Shown here in pieces: positions 34,782 through 46,438 of a stretch of DNA of 64,000 bases. Source of the stretch: Verrucomicrobiota bacterium. GTDB taxonomy: Bacteria; Verrucomicrobiota; Verrucomicrobiia; Limisphaerales; UBA1319. The position numbers and the translations under genes were made by a program. The stretch covers positions 1 to 64,000 of the forward strand of contig JAKLFB010000012.1 of the NCBI GenBank assembly GCA_022711435.1, given 5' to 3'. The notes beneath the pieces were generated by a model that was not told where the DNA came from, ran no database searches, and saw nothing but the letters and a program-made list of their open reading frames with translations. Positions within the stretch are counted from its first letter, which is position 1. Each line of letters begins with the position of its first letter.

Positions 34782-37060
34782 TTGAGCAGGCGGTAAAAGC
34801 GGACGTCCTGATCGCGGGCGAGCCGATGCGGGCTGGCGGCCCCTGGCACGGCCTCCCAGGGACCGCCCGCAGCCGGAGCGGACTCGAGTGCGCAAGCCGG
34901 ATCGGACCAGACGGCATCCAGGCCATCCGCTGCGCGGAACAAATGGACTCGCGGCTGGTCCGCCACAGATTCGCGGACGTAATAGACCGACGGGCATCCG
35001 GTGATCGACGCGCCGACGGGATCCACCAGCGCGATCTGGATCGCATCCGCACCCGCAGGCCATGCCGGGAGCGGCATGCGCCGGATCGTGCGTCCGGGCT
35101 CGAACACGGCCAGACCCCGCGCCAGTTCGCCGTGCGGGGCGCTCGCACGATATCCCACGGAGACCGGCTGGGGGGTGAAACTGCTGAGAGCGATCGGGAT
35201 CGCATCGGGCGCCTCCTCGAGCCGCTGTTGGCGCTGGCGCACAGCCAGGCCGACGCCGACGGCGGCGCCGGCCGGGTGCGGGAGGAATGGAGCGAGACGG
35301 AAGCCGTCAGCGGCCGGATCCCATGCCTCATTATCGGGGTGAAACGGGCTGGGTGCGCCAAGGTAATTGCCGCGAATGTCCATCTGAAGGGCGCGATAGG
35401 TCCAGTCATTCCAGTTCATGCCCCATACATCGCGGTCGTTGAAGAGCAGATACGAATCCACGACGCGGAGGAATCCATTGAACTCGAACGCGTAGTTGTC
35501 GCCGAATCGGGCTCCGACGGAATTGTTGGCGCACAGGAGACGCTCGGCGTGGACGAGGGGGCTGTTCGTCCCATGGCTCCAGCCGGCTTCGATCGCCTGC
35601 CCGCAGCCCAGGACGACAGTGTCGTAGACCTCCGCCACCCGGCCGCCTCCGGACCACGCCATCCCCTCGTGGAAGCAGGCTTCGAACCAGCAGTTCGAGA
35701 CCAGGACCGAACCGGCATAGCCGGACCCGGCATCCAGGCCGTCGTCCTTGGCCCAACCCAGTATGGAATCCCGTATCTCGTGAACGCCCTCGGTCAGATA
35801 GAGCGCGTCATTGTCGTAATCGATGTACGGGTCGGAATCGACCGGGAACTCGATGAGAGCGGAGCGGCGGACGGTGACGCCGCCGCCATTGCTGTATTCG
35901 CCGGTGGTGATGCAGCGCTGGATCAGGCAATGATCGAGAGTCAAGTAGCCGCCGTATCCATTGCCCGCCTGGCCGGGGTTGTCGATCAGGAAAGAATCGG
36001 CGAGCGAGACCCGCGCCCCATGATGGATAACGAACACGGCCTGCTCCTGGCGATGGCTCAGCCCGAAGTGCGTCTGGAAATACGCGGGGTCGCCGCCGCC
36101 GCCGGTGAGGATGGCGCCGGCGATCTCGATGCGAGCGGTATTGGTTTGGGCGATGAACCCGCCCCAAGGCTGGCTGCGGACCGCCGGCAGAAACACCACT
36201 GGTTCGTCCATGGTCCCGGAAACCGCGAGCCGGCCGCTGACGGTGATGTTGGCCAACGGATCGAGGGCGATCATGCTGCCGGCCCCGACCGACAACGACG
36301 CGTCCCGAGGGATATCGAGCGCGCCGATCACATGCAGCCGGGATTGGCTCGGATAGACCGCGTCACCTTCCACCGCGCCCTCGAGGTCGATCCATTGCGT
36401 GGCCGATTCGATCTGGATTGTTTTTTGGGCGCTGAGGGAGTGGAGCTGCGCGGACAGGGTGAGGGCCGCAGGGGCTTGGCTGCCTGCCAGAGCGGCGGCA
36501 GCGACTTGCGCCGATCCGAACCCGCGCCGCACGACCAGCGTCTGGCGGGCAGGGGCCGTGATTTGCACTTCCCCATTGAGCCGGGCCCCGCGGCCGCCGG
36601 CATGTTCCAGCAGGGCGATCACCGGCAGGTCATGCCCCGCGGGAATCACCGCCGGCGCCACGAGCCGAAGCGCGCACCCGGACAGTTCTTCGGGGGCGGA
36701 AGGGATGACGGGCGGGGGTGTCCAGATCGGCAAACCGACCTCGGCAGTTCCGCGCCACTTGAAATACACGACGAACGCCCGGAGCTCCTCGGCTATCTCG
36801 CCGTCCGCCAGACGCGTCCGGCGGACCCGAAGCTCGTGGTAGTTGTAATCGCCAACCTCGATCCAATCGCCGGCGGGGATTGCCTGCCCATCCAGCCTGC
36901 AATCATACGTGAAACCCGGCTCGACCGGCACGCGCAGGCGGACCGGATCGCCGTAGATCCCGCGGTTCTCGATCCCTTCGACCGGGATCGAGTCGATGTC
37001 AGCCGGCGCCGCCGCCACCGACAGGAAAAGCGCTGCAATCACTGGGGCGAGGACATTCAC
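34778..37060 (-). CDS. Secreted right-handed beta-helix protein
   Basis: 760 residues with a short signal peptide (MNVLAPVIAALFLSVAAAPA). Residues about 215-560 have the repeating turn pattern of a parallel beta-helix (for example LDIPRDASLSVGAGSMIALD, LTLDHCLIQRC and GGGVTVRRSALIEF, with short Asn/Asp-rich turns). The region before it is Ig-like and the tail ends DVRFYRLLK. No pectate-lyase active site is evident. The start is GTG at 37060, 1 bp after the stop of the upstream CotH gene; its own stop overlaps the downstream GTG. Being locked between two CotH/LTD genes suggests a partner or substrate of the same surface system. Confidence 0.75.
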   Translation of the reverse strand: MNVLAPVIAALFLSVAAAPADIDSIPVEGIENRGIYGDPVRLRVPVEPGFTYDCRLDGQAIPAGDWIEVGDYNYHELRVRRTRLADGEIAEELRAFVVYFKWRGTAEVGLPIWTPPPVIPSAPEELSGCALRLVAPAVIPAGHDLPVIALLEHAGGRGARLNGEVQITAPARQTLVVRRGFGSAQVAAAALAGSQAPAALTLSAQLHSLSAQKTIQIESATQWIDLEGAVEGDAVYPSQSRLHVIGALDIPRDASLSVGAGSMIALDPLANITVSGRLAVSGTMDEPVVFLPAVRSQPWGGFIAQTNTARIEIAGAILTGGGGDPAYFQTHFGLSHRQEQAVFVIHHGARVSLADSFLIDNPGQAGNGYGGYLTLDHCLIQRCITTGEYSNGGGVTVRRSALIEFPVDSDPYIDYDNDALYLTEGVHEIRDSILGWAKDDGLDAGSGYAGSVLVSNCWFEACFHEGMAWSGGGRVAEVYDTVVLGCGQAIEAGWSHGTNSPLVHAERLLCANNSVGARFGDNYAFEFNGFLRVVDSYLLFNDRDVWGMNWNDWTYRALQMDIRGNYLGAPSPFHPDNEAWDPAADGFRLAPFLPHPAGAAVGVGLAVRQRQQRLEEAPDAIPIALSSFTPQPVSVGYRASAPHGELARGLAVFEPGRTIRRMPLPAWPAGADAIQIALVDPVGASITGCPSVYYVRESVADQPRVHLFRAADGLDAVWSDPACALESAPAAGGPWEAVPGAASPHRLARDQDVRFYRLLK

Positions 37061-37061
37061 G

Positions 37062-40000
37062 TTAATCGAGGATCAGGATTCGAATGAACCGATGGGGCAG
37101 GCTGGAGCCGGGCAGGATCCAGGTCTCGGTGGCCGCCGCCGCCTTCCGAGCCGCAACCAGCGTCGTCCATCGTGCGCCCAGGAGATCGTCGGTGGCCTCG
37201 ATCCGGTACGCATGGCCTGCCAGGGCGTCGAAAGTGACGCTCAACGCGCCATCGGGTTCGCCCCTGGACTCCCGGATCCGGAACGGCTGCTCCGTGGCCA
37301 GATACCGGTTCGACTGGCCCGGCGTGAAGGCCTCCATCCACACCAGACGCGGGCTTGCGTCGGGCCATCGGCCCTGGCTGACATCCTCCGATTGACGGCC
37401 GAACTGGACCGTGTCGATCGCCCGGCCATCCGGATCGAACAGCCCGATCGCTTCGCCGGCAGCCGAGAGCTTGAAGTCCGCATGCAGATCGCCCCCCGGA
37501 TGATTCTGCTCCGGCTCCCCATCCGCCCACACCACCCGGAAACCGCCCGGGCCAATCCACGTTCCAGCGGGGATCTGCCACCTGGTGGGATCGTTCAAAT
37601 TGTCGGTCAGGTAGCAACCGCTCAGATCGATCGTCGCGTCGCTCGGGTTGTGCAGCTCGAGCCAATCCTCGAATTGGCCGTCCGACGGGTCCGGCCGCGC
37701 GCCGGCATTGTCGGCCATCCACTCATTGATCCGGATTGGCAGGGGCGGCTCGGAGAGGTGATTCAGCTGCCCCGGGGTTGGATGAAAGAGCCACCGGCGT
37801 TCCCTGACGGAGCTGTCCCGCGGCAGTCCGAAGCTATGGCCGGCGCAGCCGGCCGGATAGGCAAGGGCATCCACGACCACTTTGCTGCCGCTCTGCCCGT
37901 CGGCGAGCCCGAGGATCCCGCCGCCGGACCGGGGCCGGAAGCTCGCGTGCCATTCGGCCGGCGTCGATTCTCCGGGCTCGGCATCCAGCCACACCACGGC
38001 CAGGCCTCCGGCGGGAATCGCAGCATCCGCCGGGAACTGCCATCGGTCGGCTGGGCTGTCCGGATCGACCAAGCTCATGGCTCCCAGGGCGACGGCGTTC
38101 GATCCCTGGTTATGAATCTCGATCCACGGATCGTAATCCCCCCAGCGATCGGCCATCCCGAAGAGGTTCTCCACCTGGATCTCATTCAGACGGAGCGTTG
38201 GAAAAGGCAGAAGCACCGACAGCACCGAGTTGACCCTGCCCGGCGTGGCGGCGCTGTCCAGGGGGGCTTCGCGCGCCGCCCAGTTGCCGGGCCGGTTGTT
38301 GTCCTGGGCAGCATCGCGCAACTGCCAGGCCGCAGCCCGATCCAGGCCAGCCTCCGGCCAGGCAGCGAGGCGGTCGTAGGTCACTTCGTCGGCCACCACC
38401 TTCTCCCCGGGCCAGGTCCCGGGCCGGGTTAGAACCAGGGTGGCGCTCCATGGATCCAATCGCCGGCTCAGCTCCCCGCCAACGGGCAGACCTTCCCCGT
38501 AAATTTGCTCGAAGAGATCCCCGTTCTCGACCCACAACACGAACTGGCCTGGCTCGATCGCGACTTCGTCCGCAATGACGGCCCCTGCCAGCTCCCAGCC
38601 GTTCAAGTCAACGACCGTCGCCTCCGAACGATTGTGGAGCTCGACATAGCCCCGCCCTTGGCCGGTCAGATCGGTCATGATCTCGTTGATGACCACTTGG
38701 CCCGGATCGGGCAACGAGCCGGCGCGCACCATCGTCAAAGGGGAAGGCAGCCCCGCCATGGCAATCCCGTCCGCTCCCAGCGCGGCCAGGACGAACTGGT
38801 TGACACCCGGCTCCAGCTCGACCGATGCCGTCCAGTTGGTGATCGACGTCCAGGCGATCGGATGCCGCCGGCCATTGATCGTCAGATCGGTCATCTCCAG
38901 GGGGCCGGACCCGATCAAGGCGATCGTGTGCCCGGCCACCTCGATCCCGTCCTCGACAGGAAACTGGAGAGCGAAGGGGGCTCGGGCCGAATCGATCGAC
39001 GCCTGGATGACCTGGCGGCGCTGATGGAGGTAGTTCGTGATGCCCGACGGGTATTCGGGCTCGAGCCCGGCGGAGCGGAACGCGGCATAGCGTTTCTCGA
39101 TGCCGGGCATGTGCCGGGCGGGATCCAGAGGGCCTCGAGCCGCTTCGGCAAGCCATCGCAGATACTGGCGGCGCAGGGACGGAATCCCCAGCAACCGCCG
39201 GAGAGCCGGATCGCCGAACTCGAACAGGTTGGCGGCGGGATCTTCGCCGAACGAGGCGTCCACATCCCAGATCAGGCATTTCCAGGGGCCGCCCGTTGGT
39301 TTGAAAATGTAGAGGTTATGGCCGGTCCATTCGAGGTACCCGAACGAGTCGAAGTTGCCGACGGCATGTTGGATGGCCAGGGTGCGAAGCCAGGAATCGA
39401 GGTCGAGCGCAGTCTCGAGCGCGGGAAGGAAAGCCGGACTTGAGGTGGGAAAGTTGACGACGTCGACCAGCGCGAAGAGGCTGGCGTAGTCCGAAGCCAA
39501 CCCGCCCGATCCGCGCCGGGGCCACGTCCACCGATACCAGGCCAGTTTCTTGTGGCCGCCCAGGGTCCGGATGTCTTCGAGGCTGGCCCCGGCAGGGCTA
39601 TATCGCACCAGCTGGGGCCCGAACTCGAACCACCATTGAACCTCGTGAAGGTCGCCGTCGGGTGTCGCCGGGAACCACTCTTCGACCAGGTCACCGCCCG
39701 GCTGCTGGACGTCTTCGAGCAGCATGCCGCGGCGCACCCCGTTGACCCACATCGCCACATGCCGCCGGTGGCACGCCGGCAGCCCCATCTCACCGATCGC
39801 CCAATAGGCAGTGATCTCCTGCTGCAGGGTGGCATCGGAGCCGTAATTGCCTGGCCAGGTGATGCGGACGTCGGTCTCCCCCAGCCACGGCTCATCGGCG
39901 CTGAAATAGAGATTGTAGTCGCAGTAATTGCCCATGGGCGAGTCGTGGTAGTTGGCCTTGACGGCGCTGCCGGCATAATGAGCGCCCACGTTGTAGGCGA

Positions 40001-43000
40001 TCCGGCCCTCGCTCGAGACGAACGTCGCGTCCAGGGGTTGGTGGCTCTGTTTTTCCCGCTGCCGCCAGCGCCCAAGCGTGGCCTGCGTGATCCACAGATG
40101 ATACCCGCCAAAAGGCCCCTCGTCCCGCGGATCCCCCCACCGGATCAGGCACTCGCTCCGAGGCGCATCGGCCGGAAACCGGGCCGTCGCCGAGACGGCG
40201 TGCAGGTCCGATGCAACCAGATGAAACGCGGCCGTCATCCCGCTCGACTGGCCGGGGATGGCGGCCCAATACCAGCCGCCCCCCCCCGAGCGCATTGGCA
40301 CCCAATACGAACGCATCCCAGGATCCAGACGATAAACCAGCATCACCGACGATAGACCGTCCGGATCGTCCGCCCGGGCCCAGACGGTCACCGCCGCTCC
40401 CGGGGGCGGGATCGGCGGATCATGCCGGACATCGGTGATCGCGGGAGGGGCATTGGCGAGCCGCCGGCTGTTCGCCCGGCCGGGGGTTCCGCCCCCCGCA
40501 CCCGGATGGGCCCGACCCACCGCCTCGAGCCAGTTGCCCCGCAGACGCAGCAGGATCTCGGAAGATCCCGCCACCCACCGAACCCGCATCCGCAAGGTGG
40601 CGATCTCACCCGGAGCCAGCGGCGCGGTGAGCAGGCCGTGTACCTGGTTGGCTCCCGTGTCCCCCCGGCCCGATGCCCGCACATGCAGGCAGGCGCCGCC
40701 CCCCTCGCCCGGCCCCGCCGCCAGCCCCGATCCATCGTGCGAACCCCGAAAGCTCCAGGGCGCCATCCCCGACTCGAACCCGCCATTGACCACCCGGTTT
40801 TCCCCATCCGGCCCGATCACCTCGATGTCGTCCACCAGGCATTCTCCCGGACCCAGCATCAGCACGTCCACGGCGTTGGCTGGCGCCAGCCCGTGATCCA
40901 GAATCCCTGTGTGCTCGATCGTGATCCAGCCCGCCTTTCCTGACTCGTCGCTGTCCATCCAGTGAGGCGACAGGGCGGCATCCGCGCGCGGATCGCTCAG
41001 CTCGAGGCTGCTGCCCAAGCCGTCAGCCCACCGGCTTGACCGGCTCGTGCTCGAATATGCGATGGCATCCATCACCGATTCGACGGTGATGGTGTGGGCC
41101 GTGCCGCCGGGCTCCGGCCTCGCAAAGGAGACCGGCCCTACCAACTCGATGCGCTCGCCTTCGTTATCGAGCCGGCCGGTCCATGGGCCCGCCACATCGC
41201 CATCCCCCAGCCAGGGGTAAAGCTGCGCCAGACGGTCGGGATTGGATCCAATCACCAGCCAGCCCCCGCCCTCGATGCGGCTTCCGGCGGGAAAGGCGTA
41301 GTCGACAGCGCCCTGCAGACGCCAGCCCGCCAACGAGATGCCCTCCGCAGTCCGGTTATGCAGCTCGATGAACTCGTCGTCAGCCCCGCCGGTGGATGGA
41401 TGGAACATGATCTCGTTGATGACAACAGCCGGCCGCTCGGGACGGGGATTCGCCTGGCCGGGGGTGATCCCGGCCAGCCGCCCGATGGCCGGTCCGCCAT
41501 CCGGATGCCGCCCGTAGGCAGCTCCGGGAACGACGTCGGACATGCCCACGGCATCCACCAGGCGCGAGCCCTCCGGGTCTTTCAGCAATAGGGCAGCTTG
41601 GGGCGCCCCCGGCCCAAAGCCCAGCGCAGCCTCCCAGCACACCAGAAATCCGCCCGGCGCCAGGGTCGTCCCTTTCGGAAAAACATATCGATCGGCCGCG
41701 ATCTCGTCGCTCAGGACCAGACCGGACAGATCGATCGATGAGCCGCTGGCATTGAACAGCTCGATGAAACCCGGCTCGCCGCCTCCCGGACCGTCACCGG
41801 ATCGGAACTCGTTGATCCGGATTCCATCGAAAGAGGAGGGCCGCCCGGCTTCGGCGGCGCCGGGCGATCCGCCAAACGCCTCGCTCGAAGACCAGGCGCG
41901 AGGGTGGTTCTGGCCCAGCGAGGGCCGCGCCAAGACCAGCGAATGACCCAGACCGGCCGCCGCCGGCGCCCAGGGCGGCTCCGCCCGGTATTCGATCTCG
42001 AGCAGGACCGCTCCCTGGCGATTGATCAGCCGGATCGCGCCCCCATCGTCCGGCAGAGATCCGGCATACTCGCCGATCGGGGTTTGTCCGAACACGGCAT
42101 CGAGATCGGCCGCCGAACCGGCCACGATCCCGTAGGACTTGGATCCCAGCCGCGTCCCTTCGGGAAAGGTGTAATCGATCGAGCCGGCCAGCCGAAAACC
42201 GCCGATCTCCTCCTCCCAGGCCTGCGAGTTGTAGATCTCGATGAACTCGAGATTGCGTCCGTCGGCGCGGATGGCCGGCCGATACATGATCTCGGTGATC
42301 GCCAGCGGGGTCCGGCGGCTGCCCGGACCGGGCTTCTCGCGCGCATCCTCCGGCCGCCGGACAGGATACGATCCGGACTCGCTCTGGATAGGGACCCGGA
42401 CGGGCTGGCCGGCTGCATTGGGAGGAGAAACCGCATCGGTCAATTGCCGGATCACCAAGGTGGAATCCTGCGACTCGGGGAGAGAGACGCCCAGCACGAC
42501 GGTTCGACGGTCCGGGGCCAGTCGCGCCGACTGAACATGGCCCGAAGGCTCGATGGCGTAATTGCTGGCAAGGGCAGCGGGAAGGACGGCGACAGGCTCG
42601 CTGAACGTCACGCGCACCTGGCGCCCGTCGATGCCGCCCATCGCCCCGAGAACCTCGGGGGCGACGGTGTCCGGAAGCACCTCGAGCGCGGCTGCCCGGC
42701 TGGCGATCGATCCAACCCAGTCCGCCGCCACGCAATGGAACCGGCTGCCGTCGTCTTCCTTGCGGACCTGGGCCCACACCAGGATCGGCTGGGTTTCATC
42801 CGGAATAGGCTGGCCGTTGCGATACCATTGGTAGCGGGCGGCGAAAGGCTGAAACAAGCCGATGCTGAAGATCGCTGCCTCCCCTTCGAAAGCTGTCTGG
42901 TCCCACGGATGAGCGACGATCCACGGCTCGGCCGCGCCGTAGGGATTCAGAGAGTCGGTCGGGATGGGCTCCGGCCCGCTGCCGAAAGGCGGCATCCAGC

Positions 43001-43556
43001 TCACAGCCAGATGCCCGCCCAGCCCGTCCTGGACATGGATGGCCTCGATGTAATATCGCTGGCCGGCCGCCAGGTCAATGGAGGTCGAGCCTTGGCCCGC
43101 TTCACTGCCCCACTCCTGGTATTCGGCGGACAGGTCGACCTGGGCGATCGGGACTTTCGAGGCGGGATCCTCGCCGGCGCCCAGGTAGAGGATGCTGGGG
43201 CCTTCGCTCGCAATCCAGAAGCGATGTCGCCCGGTTCGAGATGGGACCAGCCACGCTCGCCAACGCGTCCCGTAATGAATTCCCGCGTCCACCGGCATAT
43301 CGAACGCCGGCTCGATCGTCCGCAGCAGCGGGTAGTCCGGATAGGCAAAATGGTTCGTCAATGCGGCCAGTGTCGTGCCGACCGTATCGAGGTAGACCTC
43401 GCGCAAAACCCCTTGGGCGGGAATGTCGGCCCTGGAGCCGGGCGTTCCGGTCAATGCGATTGCGGCCAGCAATCCTCCCATTCCGGCGACATGGCGCCCC
43501 CACTCCCCGAAACGCCGCCCGATGGCCGGTCTGGCCTCCAGACCGATAGCAATCAT
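37062..43556 (-). CDS. Giant secreted PA14/Ig/lamin-tail/CotH-kinase protein
   Basis: 2,164 residues from ATG 43556 (an in-frame start at 43625 is possible). Signal peptide about 20-43. In order: a PA14-like domain (about 50-190), an Ig-like domain (about 215-300), an SbsA-type Ig domain, three LTDs, a CotH-like kinase domain with the metal pair Asp1431/Asp1433 in LIWDVDASFGED, then three more LTDs (VVINEIMTDLTGQGRGYVEL, LRLNEIQVENLF and IRINEWMADN starts) and a C-terminal beta tail. The protein is probably displayed on or released from the cell. It is the first gene of a three-gene unit. Substrate and binding partner are unknown. Confidence 0.83.
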   Translation of the reverse strand: MIAIGLEARPAIGRRFGEWGRHVAGMGGLLAAIALTGTPGSRADIPAQGVLREVYLDTVGTTLAALTNHFAYPDYPLLRTIEPAFDMPVDAGIHYGTRWRAWLVPSRTGRHRFWIASEGPSILYLGAGEDPASKVPIAQVDLSAEYQEWGSEAGQGSTSIDLAAGQRYYIEAIHVQDGLGGHLAVSWMPPFGSGPEPIPTDSLNPYGAAEPWIVAHPWDQTAFEGEAAIFSIGLFQPFAARYQWYRNGQPIPDETQPILVWAQVRKEDDGSRFHCVAADWVGSIASRAAALEVLPDTVAPEVLGAMGGIDGRQVRVTFSEPVAVLPAALASNYAIEPSGHVQSARLAPDRRTVVLGVSLPESQDSTLVIRQLTDAVSPPNAAGQPVRVPIQSESGSYPVRRPEDAREKPGPGSRRTPLAITEIMYRPAIRADGRNLEFIEIYNSQAWEEEIGGFRLAGSIDYTFPEGTRLGSKSYGIVAGSAADLDAVFGQTPIGEYAGSLPDDGGAIRLINRQGAVLLEIEYRAEPPWAPAAAGLGHSLVLARPSLGQNHPRAWSSSEAFGGSPGAAEAGRPSSFDGIRINEFRSGDGPGGGEPGFIELFNASGSSIDLSGLVLSDEIAADRYVFPKGTTLAPGGFLVCWEAALGFGPGAPQAALLLKDPEGSRLVDAVGMSDVVPGAAYGRHPDGGPAIGRLAGITPGQANPRPERPAVVINEIMFHPSTGGADDEFIELHNRTAEGISLAGWRLQGAVDYAFPAGSRIEGGGWLVIGSNPDRLAQLYPWLGDGDVAGPWTGRLDNEGERIELVGPVSFARPEPGGTAHTITVESVMDAIAYSSTSRSSRWADGLGSSLELSDPRADAALSPHWMDSDESGKAGWITIEHTGILDHGLAPANAVDVLMLGPGECLVDDIEVIGPDGENRVVNGGFESGMAPWSFRGSHDGSGLAAGPGEGGGACLHVRASGRGDTGANQVHGLLTAPLAPGEIATLRMRVRWVAGSSEILLRLRGNWLEAVGRAHPGAGGGTPGRANSRRLANAPPAITDVRHDPPIPPPGAAVTVWARADDPDGLSSVMLVYRLDPGMRSYWVPMRSGGGGWYWAAIPGQSSGMTAAFHLVASDLHAVSATARFPADAPRSECLIRWGDPRDEGPFGGYHLWITQATLGRWRQREKQSHQPLDATFVSSEGRIAYNVGAHYAGSAVKANYHDSPMGNYCDYNLYFSADEPWLGETDVRITWPGNYGSDATLQQEITAYWAIGEMGLPACHRRHVAMWVNGVRRGMLLEDVQQPGGDLVEEWFPATPDGDLHEVQWWFEFGPQLVRYSPAGASLEDIRTLGGHKKLAWYRWTWPRRGSGGLASDYASLFALVDVVNFPTSSPAFLPALETALDLDSWLRTLAIQHAVGNFDSFGYLEWTGHNLYIFKPTGGPWKCLIWDVDASFGEDPAANLFEFGDPALRRLLGIPSLRRQYLRWLAEAARGPLDPARHMPGIEKRYAAFRSAGLEPEYPSGITNYLHQRRQVIQASIDSARAPFALQFPVEDGIEVAGHTIALIGSGPLEMTDLTINGRRHPIAWTSITNWTASVELEPGVNQFVLAALGADGIAMAGLPSPLTMVRAGSLPDPGQVVINEIMTDLTGQGRGYVELHNRSEATVVDLNGWELAGAVIADEVAIEPGQFVLWVENGDLFEQIYGEGLPVGGELSRRLDPWSATLVLTRPGTWPGEKVVADEVTYDRLAAWPEAGLDRAAAWQLRDAAQDNNRPGNWAAREAPLDSAATPGRVNSVLSVLLPFPTLRLNEIQVENLFGMADRWGDYDPWIEIHNQGSNAVALGAMSLVDPDSPADRWQFPADAAIPAGGLAVVWLDAEPGESTPAEWHASFRPRSGGGILGLADGQSGSKVVVDALAYPAGCAGHSFGLPRDSSVRERRWLFHPTPGQLNHLSEPPLPIRINEWMADNAGARPDPSDGQFEDWLELHNPSDATIDLSGCYLTDNLNDPTRWQIPAGTWIGPGGFRVVWADGEPEQNHPGGDLHADFKLSAAGEAIGLFDPDGRAIDTVQFGRQSEDVSQGRWPDASPRLVWMEAFTPGQSNRYLATEQPFRIRESRGEPDGALSVTFDALAGHAYRIEATDDLLGARWTTLVAARKAAAATETWILPGSSLPHRFIRILILD

Positions 43557-43701
43557 ATAGCCCGCGCGATGCCGGATGCGGACTCCACTCCCAGCGGTGG
43601 ACGGGCGATTGCATTCATACCGCATTGGGTTGGCGCGGAACAGCTTTTTTCATCGCCTCGACCGCCATTGACAGAAGGTCGGATTAGGCGATTTTGTGTG
43701 C

Positions 43702-44265
43702 ATGAAAAAAGCATGTCTGGCTCTGGCGGTCTGCGCGGGGATCGCCGCTGCGGCCCGCGCCGCCTCGCTCTACGAGATCTCTTTGCGCGACATCGATGGC
43801 CAGCCGGCCTCGCTCGAGCCGTATCGAGGCAAGGTGCTTCTGATCGTCAATGTCGCCTCGAAATGCGGGCTGACCCCCCAATACGAGCCGCTGCAGGCCC
43901 TCCACGCCCGCTATCAGAAGCAGGGATTCACCGTCCTCGGATTTCCCTGCAACGATTTCGCCAACCAGGAGCCCGGATCGCTCTCCGAGATCAAACAGTT
44001 CTGCTCGCTCAATTACAATGTCACCTTTCCCATGTTCGACAAGCTCCACGTGAAAGGCCCCGAGCAGCATCCCCTCTATGCCGCGCTCACCGGCAAGTCA
44101 TCCCTATTCCCCGGCGACGTGAAGTGGAACTTCGGCAAATTCCTCATCGGGCGGGACGGTCGGATCCTCCGGAGGTTCGAGCCGGCGGTCAAGCCGGACG
44201 CGCCGGAGGTGATCGAAGCCGTCGAGGCCGCGCTGGCGGCAAGGCCGCCCGTGCCGAAAAGCTGA
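43702..44265 (+). CDS. Exported glutathione peroxidase family protein
   Basis: 187 residues with a signal peptide (KKACLALAVCAGIAAAARAA). The thiol-peroxidase fold follows, with the peroxidatic Cys in NVASKCGLTPQYEPL, FPCNDFANQEPG carrying the Gln and second Cys, and KWNFGKFLIGRDG with the Trp/Asn of the catalytic tetrad. As a Cys-type bacterial GPx it would reduce peroxides with thioredoxin-like donors, here in the periplasm. The usual NQF is NDF, a minor change. I chose ATG 43702, two codons inside a GTG alternative. No gene is evident in the 252 bases that follow. Confidence 0.9.
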   Translation: MKKACLALAVCAGIAAAARAASLYEISLRDIDGQPASLEPYRGKVLLIVNVASKCGLTPQYEPLQALHARYQKQGFTVLGFPCNDFANQEPGSLSEIKQFCSLNYNVTFPMFDKLHVKGPEQHPLYAALTGKSSLFPGDVKWNFGKFLIGRDGRILRRFEPAVKPDAPEVIEAVEAALAARPPVPKS

Positions 44266-44517
44266 GGCGCCATCCCCCCGGACGGCGGGGCTCGCAACCC
44301 GGGAGGCCAGGGCCGGGGTCCTGGGTGGGCGCGGTCCCGAGCCGACAGCCTCAACCTGCACCGCCCGCGATAAGGATCGGGCTGATCCCGCAAAGAGCCG
44401 GCGCACAAGCGAAAAGGGCGGCCATCGAGCATTCGATGTCCACCCTTTCGTTGATCCGATCGGCCGGGGCAAGGAAGCCGGACCCGGCTCCTCGATCGGG
44501 CCGAGAGGCCTGGCTGG

Positions 44518-45609
<1,092 letters not shown>

Positions 45610-45694
45610 TTATTTAATGGTTTTTGCACTCTCACACTGCCACGAAATAGCTATTTTACGGGCGCGCCCGGTCGCGTCAACGAGAATCCAGGCC

Positions 45695-46438
45695 CTACCG
45701 AAGGCCCGCCTGGCTCATGTCCATCTCCGGGGTGAAATAGAGTATCCGGCTGCAGTTCGGGCACTGCACGAGCTCCTGGCTGGTCCGGCAGGAGATCAGC
45801 ACCTGGGGCGGCAGGATCATGTGGCAGCCGCCGCAGACGCCGTGTTCGACGCCGACGACGACGCGGGCGCCGCGGTGCTTGAGGAGGCGCTCGTATTGGC
45901 CGCGGAGGGTGTCGCCGATGCCGGCGGCGATGCGGGTGCGCTCCTCCTGAAGGCCGGCCAGCGCCTGGCGCAGCGCCGCCTCGCGCTCGTCCATGTCGCC
46001 GAGCTGGTGGTCGACCGTCTGGCGGACCTCCTGGTCGGAGCGTGCGGCCGCGTCGAGCTCGCGCTGGAACTGCTCCGCCTTCTCCATCGAATCGAGCTGG
46101 CGGTCCTCGAGCTGGAAGATGGCGCGCTTGCAGGTGTCGATCTGGTGGGTGAGGGCCCGGTACTCATCGTTCTTCTTGGTCTGGTACTGCTGGATCGAGT
46201 AGCGGGCGATCGCCTCGCGCTGGGATTCGACCTCGAGCTCGAGATCCTTCCGGTGGCTTTCGTTGGCTTTGATCTCCTGCCGGATGCCGTCGAGCCGGGT
46301 GCGCGCGGCCTCGGCCCGCTGCCGCAAGCCTGCCCGCTGCGGATCCAGCGAGGCGATCTCCGCCTCGACGGCGAGGATCTTCTGATCCCGCTCCTGCAGT
46401 TCGACCAGTTGACGAATGACTTCGCGCACGCGGTTCAC
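45695..46438 (-). CDS. Coiled-coil protein with C-terminal C4 zinc ribbon
   Basis: 247 residues. Residues about 1-180 are nearly continuous charged coiled coil (LVELQERDQKILAVEAEIAS, LELEVESQREAIARYSIQQY). The C-terminus holds a four-cysteine zinc ribbon, CGGCHMILPPQVL … CPNCSRILYF. This matches the CT398/YbgI-neighbour type of small zinc-ribbon coiled-coil proteins, widespread and of uncertain role (links to type III secretion and RNase-H-like partners have been reported in chlamydiae). It stands alone downstream of the MauE operon. Confidence 0.85.
   Translation of the reverse strand: MNRVREVIRQLVELQERDQKILAVEAEIASLDPQRAGLRQRAEAARTRLDGIRQEIKANESHRKDLELEVESQREAIARYSIQQYQTKKNDEYRALTHQIDTCKRAIFQLEDRQLDSMEKAEQFQRELDAAARSDQEVRQTVDHQLGDMDEREAALRQALAGLQEERTRIAAGIGDTLRGQYERLLKHRGARVVVGVEHGVCGGCHMILPPQVLISCRTSQELVQCPNCSRILYFTPEMDMSQAGLR

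Noticed and set aside
44266..44517. Possible terminator for gap or the GPx gene
   Set aside because: Short GC-rich inverted repeats exist, but loops are too small and there is no T-run, so I do not call one.
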